Assembly (NCBI GenBank): GCA_033964015.1
Contig: CM066923.1
Span: 10,363,887 to 10,427,886 of the forward strand
Source of the DNA: Scolanthus callimorphus
Taxonomy: Eukaryota > Cnidaria > Anthozoa > Actiniaria > Edwardsiidae
Direction of reading: 5' to 3'
Length of the DNA stretch: 64,000 bases
Shown here: positions 45,301-57,300 of the stretch, piece by piece
Numbering within the stretch: position 1 is the stretch's first letter
Layout: every line of letters starts with the position of its first letter
Notes under the pieces: model-generated
What the model saw: the letters and a program-made list of their open reading frames with translations, nothing else
The model's database searches: none
Told to the model about the DNA's origin: nothing
Made by a program: the position numbers and the translations under genes

Positions 45301-48300
45301 GCTCAAATAAGCACACCACAAAAATAGAAAAAGCATGTACAACATGAAATTTGCCAGTGGAAACAAATTCAATACAGAACTAATTTGGGCTATTCCATTT
45401 AAAATTCTGTCCATTTTGACCCTGAATTTCCACATGAGCCATGCAAACCTGGAGTTGCCACAGGGGCAGAGCAATTGTAGGGTGGTTACAAATTTTAAAT
45501 GGAATGGCCCTTTGTAATAAGGACTTAAGACATTTTTTTAGAACTTCAAATCTACAAATTAGGATAGAAATCATTGAGTAACAGTATTTTTCGCCAAACA
45601 TTGCTCGAAGTTGTAAAATAATCTGTCTTAAAACTATACTTTATAAAAGTATACATGTAGCAGTGAAATGCCACTATATATAAAGTAAATGAAAATGCCA
45701 GTCAAAAAAAGCGCTGTTGTATTTTAAGTTGATTTTAAATTTTGAGCAAAGAACTTCTGCACAGCGCATCTGAAAATAATAAAAAACTACACCAAAGAAA
45801 TTAAACTCCTGCTATTCCCTTGCTTTGATATGATTATTGTTCAAGAGGTATGGTGGCCATTTACTCTTATGCTGAATGTGATGACGTCAGGTCTGGCATA
45901 TTTTAAATTCAACTTCAATATATTCACAATAAAACATTGTGAGAGTGGATTGACTGCAGATCAAAGAAATCATCAAAGAAAAATAAACATCAGTTGCATT
46001 CACCTCTATTGTGTTTATTTTATTAAAACCAAGATCTGCCAAAGTTCTTTTTGTGGCATGACTCTTGTTATTTGTATGATAGCTAAGCCGATTCTTCATA
46101 GGGCTTTCAAGAAGTTTTTCAAGGAAAACATATGAGGTGTATGTCCTTTTTGACTGACATTTTCATTTAGAATATTAAATGACTGCCTGGAGATACACAT
46201 TCTGTGTATCTGCACAGCCATGTACCAGTAATATCCTTTTTTTCCTACTCTATATCAGAAACTGCAATATCCCTCAGTTGTTGAGGAACATTGTCTGGAG
46301 TTCTGTTACTCAACTCTCCTACCAGACGCTTGCTTGTTTGTCGTCGTTGTTGAGGTGTCTGATTCTGGTTGTGTCTTTGTCAAGCTCAGCCAGAAAGTCC
46401 CCAACAGGCTTTGAGCGCCATTCCAAAGGCCTTACTTCGTATCCATCGTCGCAAGAGTCCTCTGAGGACATTAACTCTAACACCACTGATTTCCCAAGGT
46501 CTGATGCCTTCTCCTCCTGCGTCATCTCCTCCGTCCTGTACCTCAGTTTCTGTAATGAGAAACAAATACAAACTTAGAAAACAAAGGGAGCACGCTAAAC
46601 ATACATTGTCATTGCTTGCAATGCTGGACATATCTTTGCACATTACAGTCTTCTAATAGCTGCTTTACAATTGTCTCACAATCGTGAAGGCCATGGTGTA
46701 TTACCAGAAATATATAAGTGAGTTGAAATGTGACAAACAAACATACATTGCTTTAGTGCCAAGCTGCAGAATATTTGCACAATAAACAATTAAACAGATT
46801 TTGGAAATAATGCTGTTGCAAGACTTCAAGATGTTAAATGTTATTATTATATACTGTGACCAGATACCATGTGATAACACCAGTGAATAAAAATCGTATC
46901 AGTGAATGATACGATATCATTCATGGCACGAATAAAATGCATTTTTTCTTTATTTTTTTTTGCGATTTTATCAGACTCAGAGTATATAATAAACAAATTA
47001 TGACATGGCAAGTGCTTGATATCGTATTATTCACTCGTTTTCGCTCGAAGACTCGCTTGTTCGCGCTACGACACAAAAAACTCGTGAATAAAAATGATAT
47101 CAAGTTCTTACCATGTAATAATCTCTATGTATATTATCACTTACCACTGTTGCTCTACTTTATTTGAGCAAAAAAATGAAATATTATGAAAAGAAAACCT
47201 GCTTGGGAAGCAGGCGAGAGATCATTATTGACCAAATAATATGGTGATAAACTCACCACGAATAATCCACAGCTTGGTTTGCCATTACATGTTTCTACTA
47301 AGCTATATGTTTCTGGTATTACACAAGATCGAGCTGTAAATTTGCATCAATGTTTTTGTTGATGTCTGCAATGCATCTTGATTGCACATGTGCCTTTTTA
47401 TTATATATATTTTTAGGAGGAACCAAAACCATGTGGTGCATTACAGGGGTGTGGGCTCTAATGGCCGATTGCAAGTTTAAACCGCACAAGGGGGGTTGAG
47501 GGACTACGGAAAAATTTCCAGAAGGGTTGTATTGGACTATGGAAATTCCACAGGAAGGGGTGTGTCTGGAGACTGGAAATTCCAGGGGTGAGGGGTAAAA
47601 AGGAGACTTTCCAGGGACATTTTAACCCAAAATTGATTTTCCAGGGGTATTTTGCCAGGGGAGGGGGTCTTTTATGTGGTTGGAAATTCCAGGGGAGGGG
47701 GTCTTTTTCACGAGTGGAAATTCCAGGGAGGGGGCCTTTTTAACGGAGGTCCTCAACTCCCCCGGTGCGGTTTAAAATTGCAATCAGCCAATGATCACCC
47801 CAACCATGGAATGTTTAATTCCAGAAAAAATGCATACCCCAACAACTGGGTAAATTCCCTCTGGAATTTCTGATGGAAAAATACAGTGATGAATGAACTC
47901 TCCTGTTGTTGATTGGCTAAACAAAGAACCTGATGCTTTCCAAATATGGTGTTTTTTTGATCGCGAGTTGTACTCAGGTTGTGGCACTGTTACATGTTTC
48001 AACTCACTTATATGTTTCTGTCATTATACAAACAGCGTTATTTTTTGTTTACTTTATAGTATTAGGTTGCTTGAATTAATTTAAGAGAAAGTTGTGCTTA
48101 CCCTTCGTGCTCTCTTGCTTTTCCTTTGAAGTTTTCGGAAGTCCTGTTGGTTGCCATTTGCTTCTTGTTGTCTTGCTTTCTTTGCTGATTTGTAAGTTAC
48201 TTGTATTGCACCTGACATGAAAAATGGCATCTACTAGTTAACAAGGTTTTCAAGTTGCAAACTGTGGAATATCACACACATTCCTTTTTTGGCTCACTGG

Positions 48301-51300
48301 TATACAGAATGGGAAGTAGTTATGCAAAAAGGGATGTGTGGGATATTTTGCAGCCCTGCATTCAGCAATGTAAGGTAAAGGTATGTGCCATGGGATAGGG
48401 TATGGGTTTGAGTTCCAGAGATCAGGGATAGGGTCAGGTTTTATACCCTCCTTTATAAATAAAATCATTATTATTATTATTATTTTAGTGCCTCTTTCCT
48501 AAAAAAAATACATCTCTGACAAGGGACATTTTTTTCAGAATCCACAGTATGTATCTTGAGTCGTTTCTAAGTTCAGAATGTTTGAGAAATGAATTGTCTG
48601 AGAATACTTACGTTCAATGTCTTGAATAGTCAGTCCTGTCTGGCTTTGTACAGTTTCCATTTCTTTTACTTCTCTCAGAAGTTGTTCCTTTATTTCTACA
48701 TTTGCTGGATCACCATACCTAGTAAAATATTAAACAAGGTCACTGCTTATTCTAGTGCAGTCATACTCCATCACAGCTACAGAGCATGCCGTTGGAAAGG
48801 CATTCTTTGAGGATTACCTTTTTAACAATAAAAATCAAATTTTTGTGACCAATGTTTTCAACTAAAATTTGATGACTGACAAAAAATTGACCACAGATTT
48901 GTATTAATTTCAAGCCCTGTACAGGTGTACCAGGACTCAGTTGCTACTACCATCTTTAACCAGAGTCTACAATTCCTATTTAGAGCTCACTTACTTTTTG
49001 TCAGTATCCCATGATAATTCCAGGCTTTTCAGTTTAGCCCTGACACAAAACTGTTGAAAAAATGTATTTATTAATTACATAGAGAATAACAAATGGACGC
49101 ACAGAGTGTGTAGAGTTGATTCCTGTCGAAACTGAAAGTTGTTATACTACAGGAGAAGACATTTGATTGGCTGATATTTTCACATGTAAAAATATCGTAT
49201 TCTCACATGTGAAAATATACCGTTTTTCTCAGTGGCAGAAATCCCTGTAAAGTACTGACGTTTATAAAATCAAATGTTTTATTATATAAACACAGAAACA
49301 TATAACTGAGTTGAAACGTGTAACAGACAAATGAATCTGATGTGACAACCAGCAAACAACTCGCGATCACTAAACACCATATTTGGAAAACAATGTTCTT
49401 GCGTGCAGCCAATCAAAATTCAGATGTGACTTTTCACTGCACTTTGTAAGAAGAACTTCCAAACTCAACCAAAATGCATAAATTTCTCAGAAGGAGAAAA
49501 ATTATTCAGGAATTGAGCATATTTTGCAAAGTATATATTGACCAGTGCATAAGCTTAACTCAAATAAAATTAGAATTGGTATTTCATTGAATTGCGGTCG
49601 TTTCGCGCTTCGCCGACACGCCGGTTGATGTTTATATAATAAACAGAACATTACATGACCATGCGCGATGAGGCAAATTGTAAACAATGACATCACAATT
49701 TATGCGCCTATGCAATATGCCGCCGATTTGGCACAATAGCATCCATGATAAATAAACAGCATAGTTCTACCAACTTCAGTGAATACCGCCGCTTCAGCAG
49801 TAGCGTCCCCTCTAGATCGAAGCGCCTTTGACTTGCCGACTCAAAAAGTCAAAGTGCAATAAATTTTTTTGGTTATCTTAACCCCTAAAACACTAAAACC
49901 TCTCAATCCCTAAATTATAACAATGAATTTGGCCACTTCACTTACCGATAGATCGGGGTTTCGGTGCTTTCCTTTCTTCTTTGATTTTGGACGCTGTGGT
50001 GTTTGTAGTTCTGAACGTGAAGTATCACCTTCAGTCTGCTGCTTAAGGTTCTCTTCGAGGGCCTCGATCCGATCAAGGAGTCTTGATGTAGCGTCCACAA
50101 TCTTATTTCCTATCCTTGTTTCCATTTCTTCAAAAGTTTTTGCCACCATATCGGAGAAAGTTGTCAAATTCCCGTCGATGATGTCAACATTCACGCCAAC
50201 ATCTTCTGTTTTGCCCTTGGTCGCTGCTGTTGTCTCCTGTATCGCCTGAAGCACACTTAGTTTTGTAAGGATCGTCCTAAAGTCAGAGTGGACCGATTTC
50301 GCTGATATAGTACTCATATTAAAAGGTAAAAAGATGGCTTGGAACAGAAGAAACTCTTTGTAAAGATAGACACTCGAAATCGACAACGTGCAATCAGAAC
50401 CGTTAGACCGAGTGTCCTTTGCCGCGCATTTTTGATACTCATTAAATGCACCAAGGACTTCTGGGTACCCATATTTGGTCATGACCAAACAATGATTTCG
50501 CTGGAACCCAGTCCATTTCTGCGTGGCTTTTCCCGCCGTTTACGTCTGAGCTTTGTTTGGATCTGCTTTCATCGAACTTTTCTGCGTTTGAAATGCCAAG
50601 TGGTTGCTTCACTTACAGAAATTGATGCTCTCTACATTATTTTCATATTGCGGAATCTTGTCTTGTCGTCCATGAACCGAATATTCGCTAAAGTTTAAGT
50701 ATAGAAGGTCCAAACATATTTTAAAGAAGAAAGTCAACATTCTTGAGAGCTCTACCACCTCTAGACGACGGTTTTAAAATGCTTAAATATCTCGAGTTCC
50801 CAGAGGTGAGTTCTTAATGTAAGCAAAATGATACTTTTGAGTAGGAGTTGCACTTCTGGAGTGATATATTAACTTAGAATAATGATGAGAAAACTTAGGC
50901 TTGCCTATGAAATGTTCAAGTTATGTAAGTTATAACTTAACTTACTGTACGTAGTTACAATATGATTGATGTCTGGCGATAAAATTTTTTTTTTGATTTC
51001 TTACATTGTGTCGTTATGAATAATATACTTATTGTAACCGAAACTGTGGCTTTGTGTACTTATTCGGGACCACTTATAGTTGTTTATCGCTGCAATTCCT
51101 TGTAAAAAAATAAAATATGGATCATTCTGCCCCTGAGTAAATAAATTACACCCAAACTGTAACCCCCCTCATGCTCAACATGTTTTTTGATTTAAGGAAT
51201 TTGCATGCTTTTACTGTACTGGTCTTTTGTTTCGAATGTGTCGCCATAATAGACGTGGGTGTTCGACATTGGGTTTTATGTTGGACCAAACAGACCCAAC

Positions 51301-54300
51301 GCTGGCCCAGTACCGTGGCCGAGATAGTCCTTGTGAGAAATGTGATAGATGTGAGACAGAGAGGAGCGTGAACTTGTGTGTACATGAAAAAAAGAATTTA
51401 GAAGGAAGGAATTGTTGAGGTGTGGGTGGTTGTGCTGCCCAACAAACCAACAGCACATGACCCAGCAACCCAACAGTACAACAGACCAGTTGTGCTGTTG
51501 GGTCATTGTGCTGTTGGTTCTTTGGGCTGTTGGGTTGGCTATCAGTTTTCTCTTGTGTTCCAGCTTTATTTGTCCAATCATCCTATTGTTCTATGGTCCT
51601 ATTGTTCTTGATGTTGGGCTGTTTGGCCAACATAGAACACCCACCTCTAAATGGAGACTGGTATAAGTTGTTTCCTCTGTGCAGGGGTATAAATTTAAAT
51701 GACACTAGAGCTACAAAATAGGCACCCTTACTGGTACTTTTGCCAAGACATACATGTAATTTTCTGAACTTTGAGTTATCTAAAATAATATTTTTACTTT
51801 TATTTTTAGAGCCATGTATAATTCTGCAAAACGAAGAAGAAAATCATGCCCAAATTGCGGCAAAGGGCTATCTTATTCAGGGTTAAAATACCACCTACCT
51901 ATTTGTGAGAAGAAAAACAGTGGAATTACAGACACTAGTGAGGAAAACATTGCTGTTCAAGAAACAGGAGCTACCAGTGGTGAAGAACATACTGCTGCTG
52001 AGAAAACAGGAGCACTATCTTCAACTTCTGGAACAGGAATAATTATTAATGCATCAAGTTGTTCCCTTGGTGAGCACAGTATTTTTCCTGAAAATGATAG
52101 GAACCACCTGCCTATGTGTGAGAAGGAAAATACAACTGAGTCCAGTGATGAGGGAAATTCTGTTGCTGAAGAAGCAGGGATGCAATCACTTTCAACTGAC
52201 AAAGAAACAACTATTGATGTCCCTAATAACTACTCTGACGAAGACATAAGTTATTCTGAAAACAACATTGCTGTTTTTGATGAGGAGGTTTCTTCTAATG
52301 CAAAAGAAAAATTGATTATGATTGTTCAAGAAAAGGGTCTTGGGGAAGAAGATAAAGAGTTTTTTGAAATAGAAAATGACTTCTCTGAGGAGAGTGCTTT
52401 GCCACAGGAGCCACCTGTTGAAACATGGGATGATGCAAGAGAGGAAATTGTTAGAGACTTTGATGATAGTAATAATTCACATGAAAAAGTTCTAACCGAA
52501 CAATCAGCTATTTCAGTCAATCAATCAAGGTCTACAGTCAATGATTTGCCCACATCTGATACAAAGATTCAAATTTTGATAACATGGTTAATACTATTTA
52601 TCATGTCATGGCAAAGTAATTTCTCTGTTACTGACACAGCGGTGACAATGCTTTTGAAATTTCTTTGTCAATTCTTTTCTGTCATCGGTACTTTTGATAC
52701 CACAATGGAAAGCCTTGCTAGAGTTTGTCCAAACTCACTTTATAAGGTGAAGAAAGCACTGGGTTTGCTGAAGGACAACTTTGAGAAGTATGTTGTTTGC
52801 CCAAAATGCAAATCAATTTATGCTTTGAAGACTGTATTGAGATACGCAATGGCAGAAAATTGTCAGCTAAGTGCAAGTTTGTCCCATGGCCTCACCACCC
52901 TCATCGCAGTAGAAGTGGTAAGAGTTTATCTGAAAATGACTCATAATGCTTTGAAAAACATCTGGTTGGTGTTTAAGGTGACTCCACAAAACGTCCAAGT
53001 GCATTTTCTTTAAATATAAATTCGGTCATAATTTTTATAATATTCCTCCAATTTTTATAATATTCCTGATGAATATCAAACTTGGAGGACAGTAGGAGGC
53101 ATCTTTTAGCAATAATTAACATACTTCGATCTTTATTTGCCTTAATACTTTTAATAATATCCAAGCTACAGTGGACCCCCTTGTTCCACTTAAGACATCT
53201 CTGAATTTTTTTGTGTGCTATATTTCAAAATTGGTGTTCAATTAATTGCCCCATGTAATTAGAAAATCTTAGCCAATTTGTCGGAAGCAAATATAGATAT
53301 ATTTTTTTACAGATTTATTGATTAAATCATTTAACTTCAGGTCCATGTGGGGAATTTCTACTGAAAATGGCACGGACTGCTCATGGAACAATTCTATATC
53401 CCCGTATGGTGTATCCCTACCACTCATTGGTAACAGGCATCCAGAATTTGCTTAAACGTCCTGGTTTCTGGGAGAAGTGCCAAGAGTGGCGAAATTATTT
53501 AGTTCCTGAGAACGTAATGGCAGATATTCACCAAGGAAGAGTCTGGCAAGGTCTTGCTACAAATGGGTTTCTTTCGAGATCAAATAGTCTTGGACTTATG
53601 TTGAACATTGACTGGTTTAGGCCACACAAACATTCCCCAGGATCTATTGGTGTTGTGTACCTGGTAGTAATGGATTTACCAAGAAAAGAACGTTATCTTA
53701 TAGAGAATGTGCTGATTGTTGGTATACTGCCTGGCCCGTCTGAGCCAAAGTTGACAGCCAACACATTCCTTAAACCATTGACTGAGGAACTAAAACAGCT
53801 GTGGAATCAGGAACATAGATTTTCAGTCCATGGTAGCTGGGTGACGAAGAAACTTAAGATAGGTTTACTGTGTGTTTCCTGTGACATTCCAGCCTCTCGA
53901 AAGATAGGGGGTTTCATGGGTCACATGGCCAATCAGGGATGCTCCAGATGCAAGAAAAATTTCTATATAGATGGGAAGTTAGACTTTTCTGGTTTCTCCA
54001 GAGATGAATGGCTCTCAAGAGTTTCTGATGAACACAAAGAACAAGCAAAGGAGTCTCTGCTTGAGACCACTCCCACTCGCCAGCAGGCATTTTGTTCGCA
54101 AGCTGGGGCAAGGTATTCTGTACTCCATGAGCTGCAATATTTTGACTGCATTCAATATTTGTAATAGACCCTATGCACAATTTATTTCTTGGAACTGCAA
54201 AGCACATCATGAAAAATATTTGGCAGTCGGTGGAGAAACCTCTGTTAAAGTCAGAAGATTTTGAAGAGATCCAAAAACGTGTTGATGCCACAATAGTCCC

Positions 54301-57300
54301 TCAGGATATTGGACGAATTCCAGGGAAAATTGAAAATGCCTTTGGAGGGTTCACTGCAGACCAATGGCAGAGCTGGGTGTTACTATATTCTGTTCCATCA
54401 CTCCAAGGGATCCTTCCCAAAGAACACCTTGAATGTTGGACTTTGTTTGTGAATGCTTGCAAGTACTTGGGGAAGAAAGTGATAACAGTTGAAGATATTT
54501 CAATGGTGATGATTTTATGATGAAGTTTTTAGATAAGTTTGTTTCTTTGTATGGAGCCGACTCAGTAACCCCAAATATGCACCTCCATTGTCATCTTGCG
54601 GAATGTTTAACAGACTATGGACCATTTCATGGATTCTGGTGCTTTAGTTTTGAACGGTACAATGGAATCTTGGGAGCCTTTCACACGAACAACAGGTCAA
54701 TTGAAGTACAACTTATGAGGAAGTTCCAGAATCAGGCTAAATCTAAAGTGTACACCTCCCCTGAAATGTTTTCTGATCATTTTGAGCAGTTCTTTCCTGA
54801 ATCTCAATCAAAAGGTTCTGTCAAGACAACAATGGATCCAGTGGAATGTATGTTTGCCTACAGAAGGCAAAGGACTGTGGACATTAGCAATCTGGATAGC
54901 TCAGACTGGAGTGATAATACCTTTTTAGAATGCCACCCACCATTAAAAGATGCAACGTTAGATGTCGATGATGTGAGATACCTCAGGAAAGTTATTCAAA
55001 ACTACTTGGTGTAGAAAGTGAAATGCTCAGTATTCCATTTACAATTTCACGGTTTGCATCTACCAAAATTGGGTCTGTCCTTTATGGATCAACTTTGAGT
55101 AGAACTCTTAGAAATGCATATGTACTTGCAAATTGGGCTGGGCACGAAGGAAGATTAATCTGCAATATGAACAGTGAAACCAGAGTTGGGGAAGTATCTT
55201 TCTTTTTTCGACATAGAATCAAAGTTATCTACCCATCATCAAGCAATTACTTTATTTTTTACATGGCTCGAGTCAATTGGTACAATAAACACCCAGCTGA
55301 AAGACACTATGGTGATCTTTTAAAAATATGCAGTAACGATTTTGATGTGTTCGGACCATCCTGTTTTATTCCTCAACAAAGAATCAAGTCCAGAGTTGTG
55401 GTTGCACATGGCCAGCATGAACGAGAAAACATATTGATGGTATCAACACTGCCGGGTGACTAAACTGCATCAACCACCCAATAAGCAATTACTAATCAAA
55501 ATATCAATAAATAAATACAAAAATAGCATGTTGGGCAAATAAATACTTGGATCTTGGTTAGGCCTTTTCCATGCAATATTGATTAATAATAATAGTTATC
55601 AGAAAATGAAATCCAGTTTTCAATTCTACACATCTGTATTAGTAAAACTGCAAAGTTTCAAAAGAATTATTCCTTGAAAACTTGCTGAGTTATGAATTTT
55701 CAAAACTTCATATTCTGGCTTACTTTTTACAAAGAAATGTATGGGTCAATATGTAAAGTCAAAGCTTGGACGGCATTGATGCCCATCCAATCTTGTTTCA
55801 ATGTATTTTCCCATACATTCACTGAAAAAAAATAATAAGCCAGAATATGAAGTTTTGAAAATTCAGTTTTACTAATACAGATGTGTAGAATTAAATACTG
55901 GATTTCATTTTCTGATAACTATTATTATATACATGTAGCCCATGAGTGAACAAAATGTATCAGGTTTTGAGTCAGCTATCTTTGTTATGTCACAGGTATT
56001 TGCATGTATATGATAAAAGTCACTGGTTTATTATCAAATGGTTTATTCTATAAAATATCCATACCTCAAAAGGGATTGCAAATTCCATAGGGAAGAGAGT
56101 ATAATTTTTCAGTAGGCAATCCTGGTCTTATTTTACCTACATTTATTTTGGAATCGGAAATTCCACAGGTACAGGGTGGATCATATATGTAAATTCCCTA
56201 TGTAGTGGGGGTATGGATATCTTCTAGCTTTACACAATGGGCCATTCCATTTAAAATTTGTAACTCCCTATTGTAAAAATCCATAATCTCTTGTGTGAAA
56301 TTCCAGGTTATTGCATGGACCCCGTGGAAATCCGGGCTCTCTTGCATGGTACATGTAGAAGTCCAAGGTAAAAAATCCCTGTGGAAATCCAGGACCAAAA
56401 CTGGGGTGAGGGGGGAGGATTTTAAGTGGAATGGACCAATGAATAATACTGAATGACTTTTGTTACTTCCTTTAGCAAATAGTCTGTGTTGTTAAAGCTA
56501 TCAATAAAACAAGCTGCATCATCACACAGTAGTTTCTATTTGTTTGTATTGCAATTGATCAATTGTCCAAAGCAAGATGTTCAAGCCAAGCGGCTATATT
56601 TCGACATTCTGCTACATGATTTATAATATTCTTGTCATTCACTTGAGTTCATAAATAAGTGTGTCTATTGATGGACGTAAATTTGCATTTTGTTGAATGC
56701 ATTCTTCTGCAAGATGACCAAGAGAGTTATAAAATGGGAGGTTCTGACTAACACATCTGCATACTTTCTCGTAAACCTTGCCCAGAGAATAAACGTCTGA
56801 GCGAACAGTCTGCACTCCTGATCCATCAACCAGCTCAGGTGCAATTTGGCTATGATTCATCAAGTACTCCTTTCTTTTGCTCAGTGGTATGAATTTACCT
56901 TTGCCATTCTGAATCTTGCAGCATTTTCCAAAATCAATAATAACTGGAGAGGGCTTGCTGTCCATGAAATCAATGACAATGTTATCACTTTTAATATCAT
57001 TGTGTAGTAGTTTTTTAATATGGATGTATTGTACTCCACGTGCTATCCCAAGGCAAATATGAGGAATGTCTTGTAGCTGGATATAACTTTTTTCAGCATC
57101 TAGTTTATGTAAGAAATAGTGAAGTGTCACAGGCTTACAACCTTTTCCATGAAATTTGGTAACAATATACTTTTCTTTTGATAGCTTTGGGTTAATTCCA
57201 AACAGAATTGGTAGATTTGGGTGGCCTTCCAAAGTTCTTAGTATTCTAGCTTCAAATAGCACATCTGAAAAGGGGCTTTCTTTCAAAACCTTTACTGCCA

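Larger units (their letters stand above)
42503..46318. other. Intron 4, left part; repeats only
   Basis: No supported gene. It contains the 44-bp minisatellite (43640-44570), AT-rich sequence 44580-45000, a foldback (45096-45237), a GGGCTATTCCA-ended element (45387-45510) and GAAAAACC(G/A)GGAG words near 42820 also seen near 10540. Confidence 0.5.

Noticed and set aside
49179..49260. 24-base exon candidate (GFLPLRKT) between exon 1 and exon 2 of the antisense gene
   Set aside because: Its length keeps phase 0, but the next exon needs phase 2, so it does not repair the model.
51412..51721. Several overlapping 60-100-residue frames rich in L, C, V and Q
   Set aside because: Low-complexity CCAACA/TGTTGG palindromic sequence; frames on both strands are equally open.
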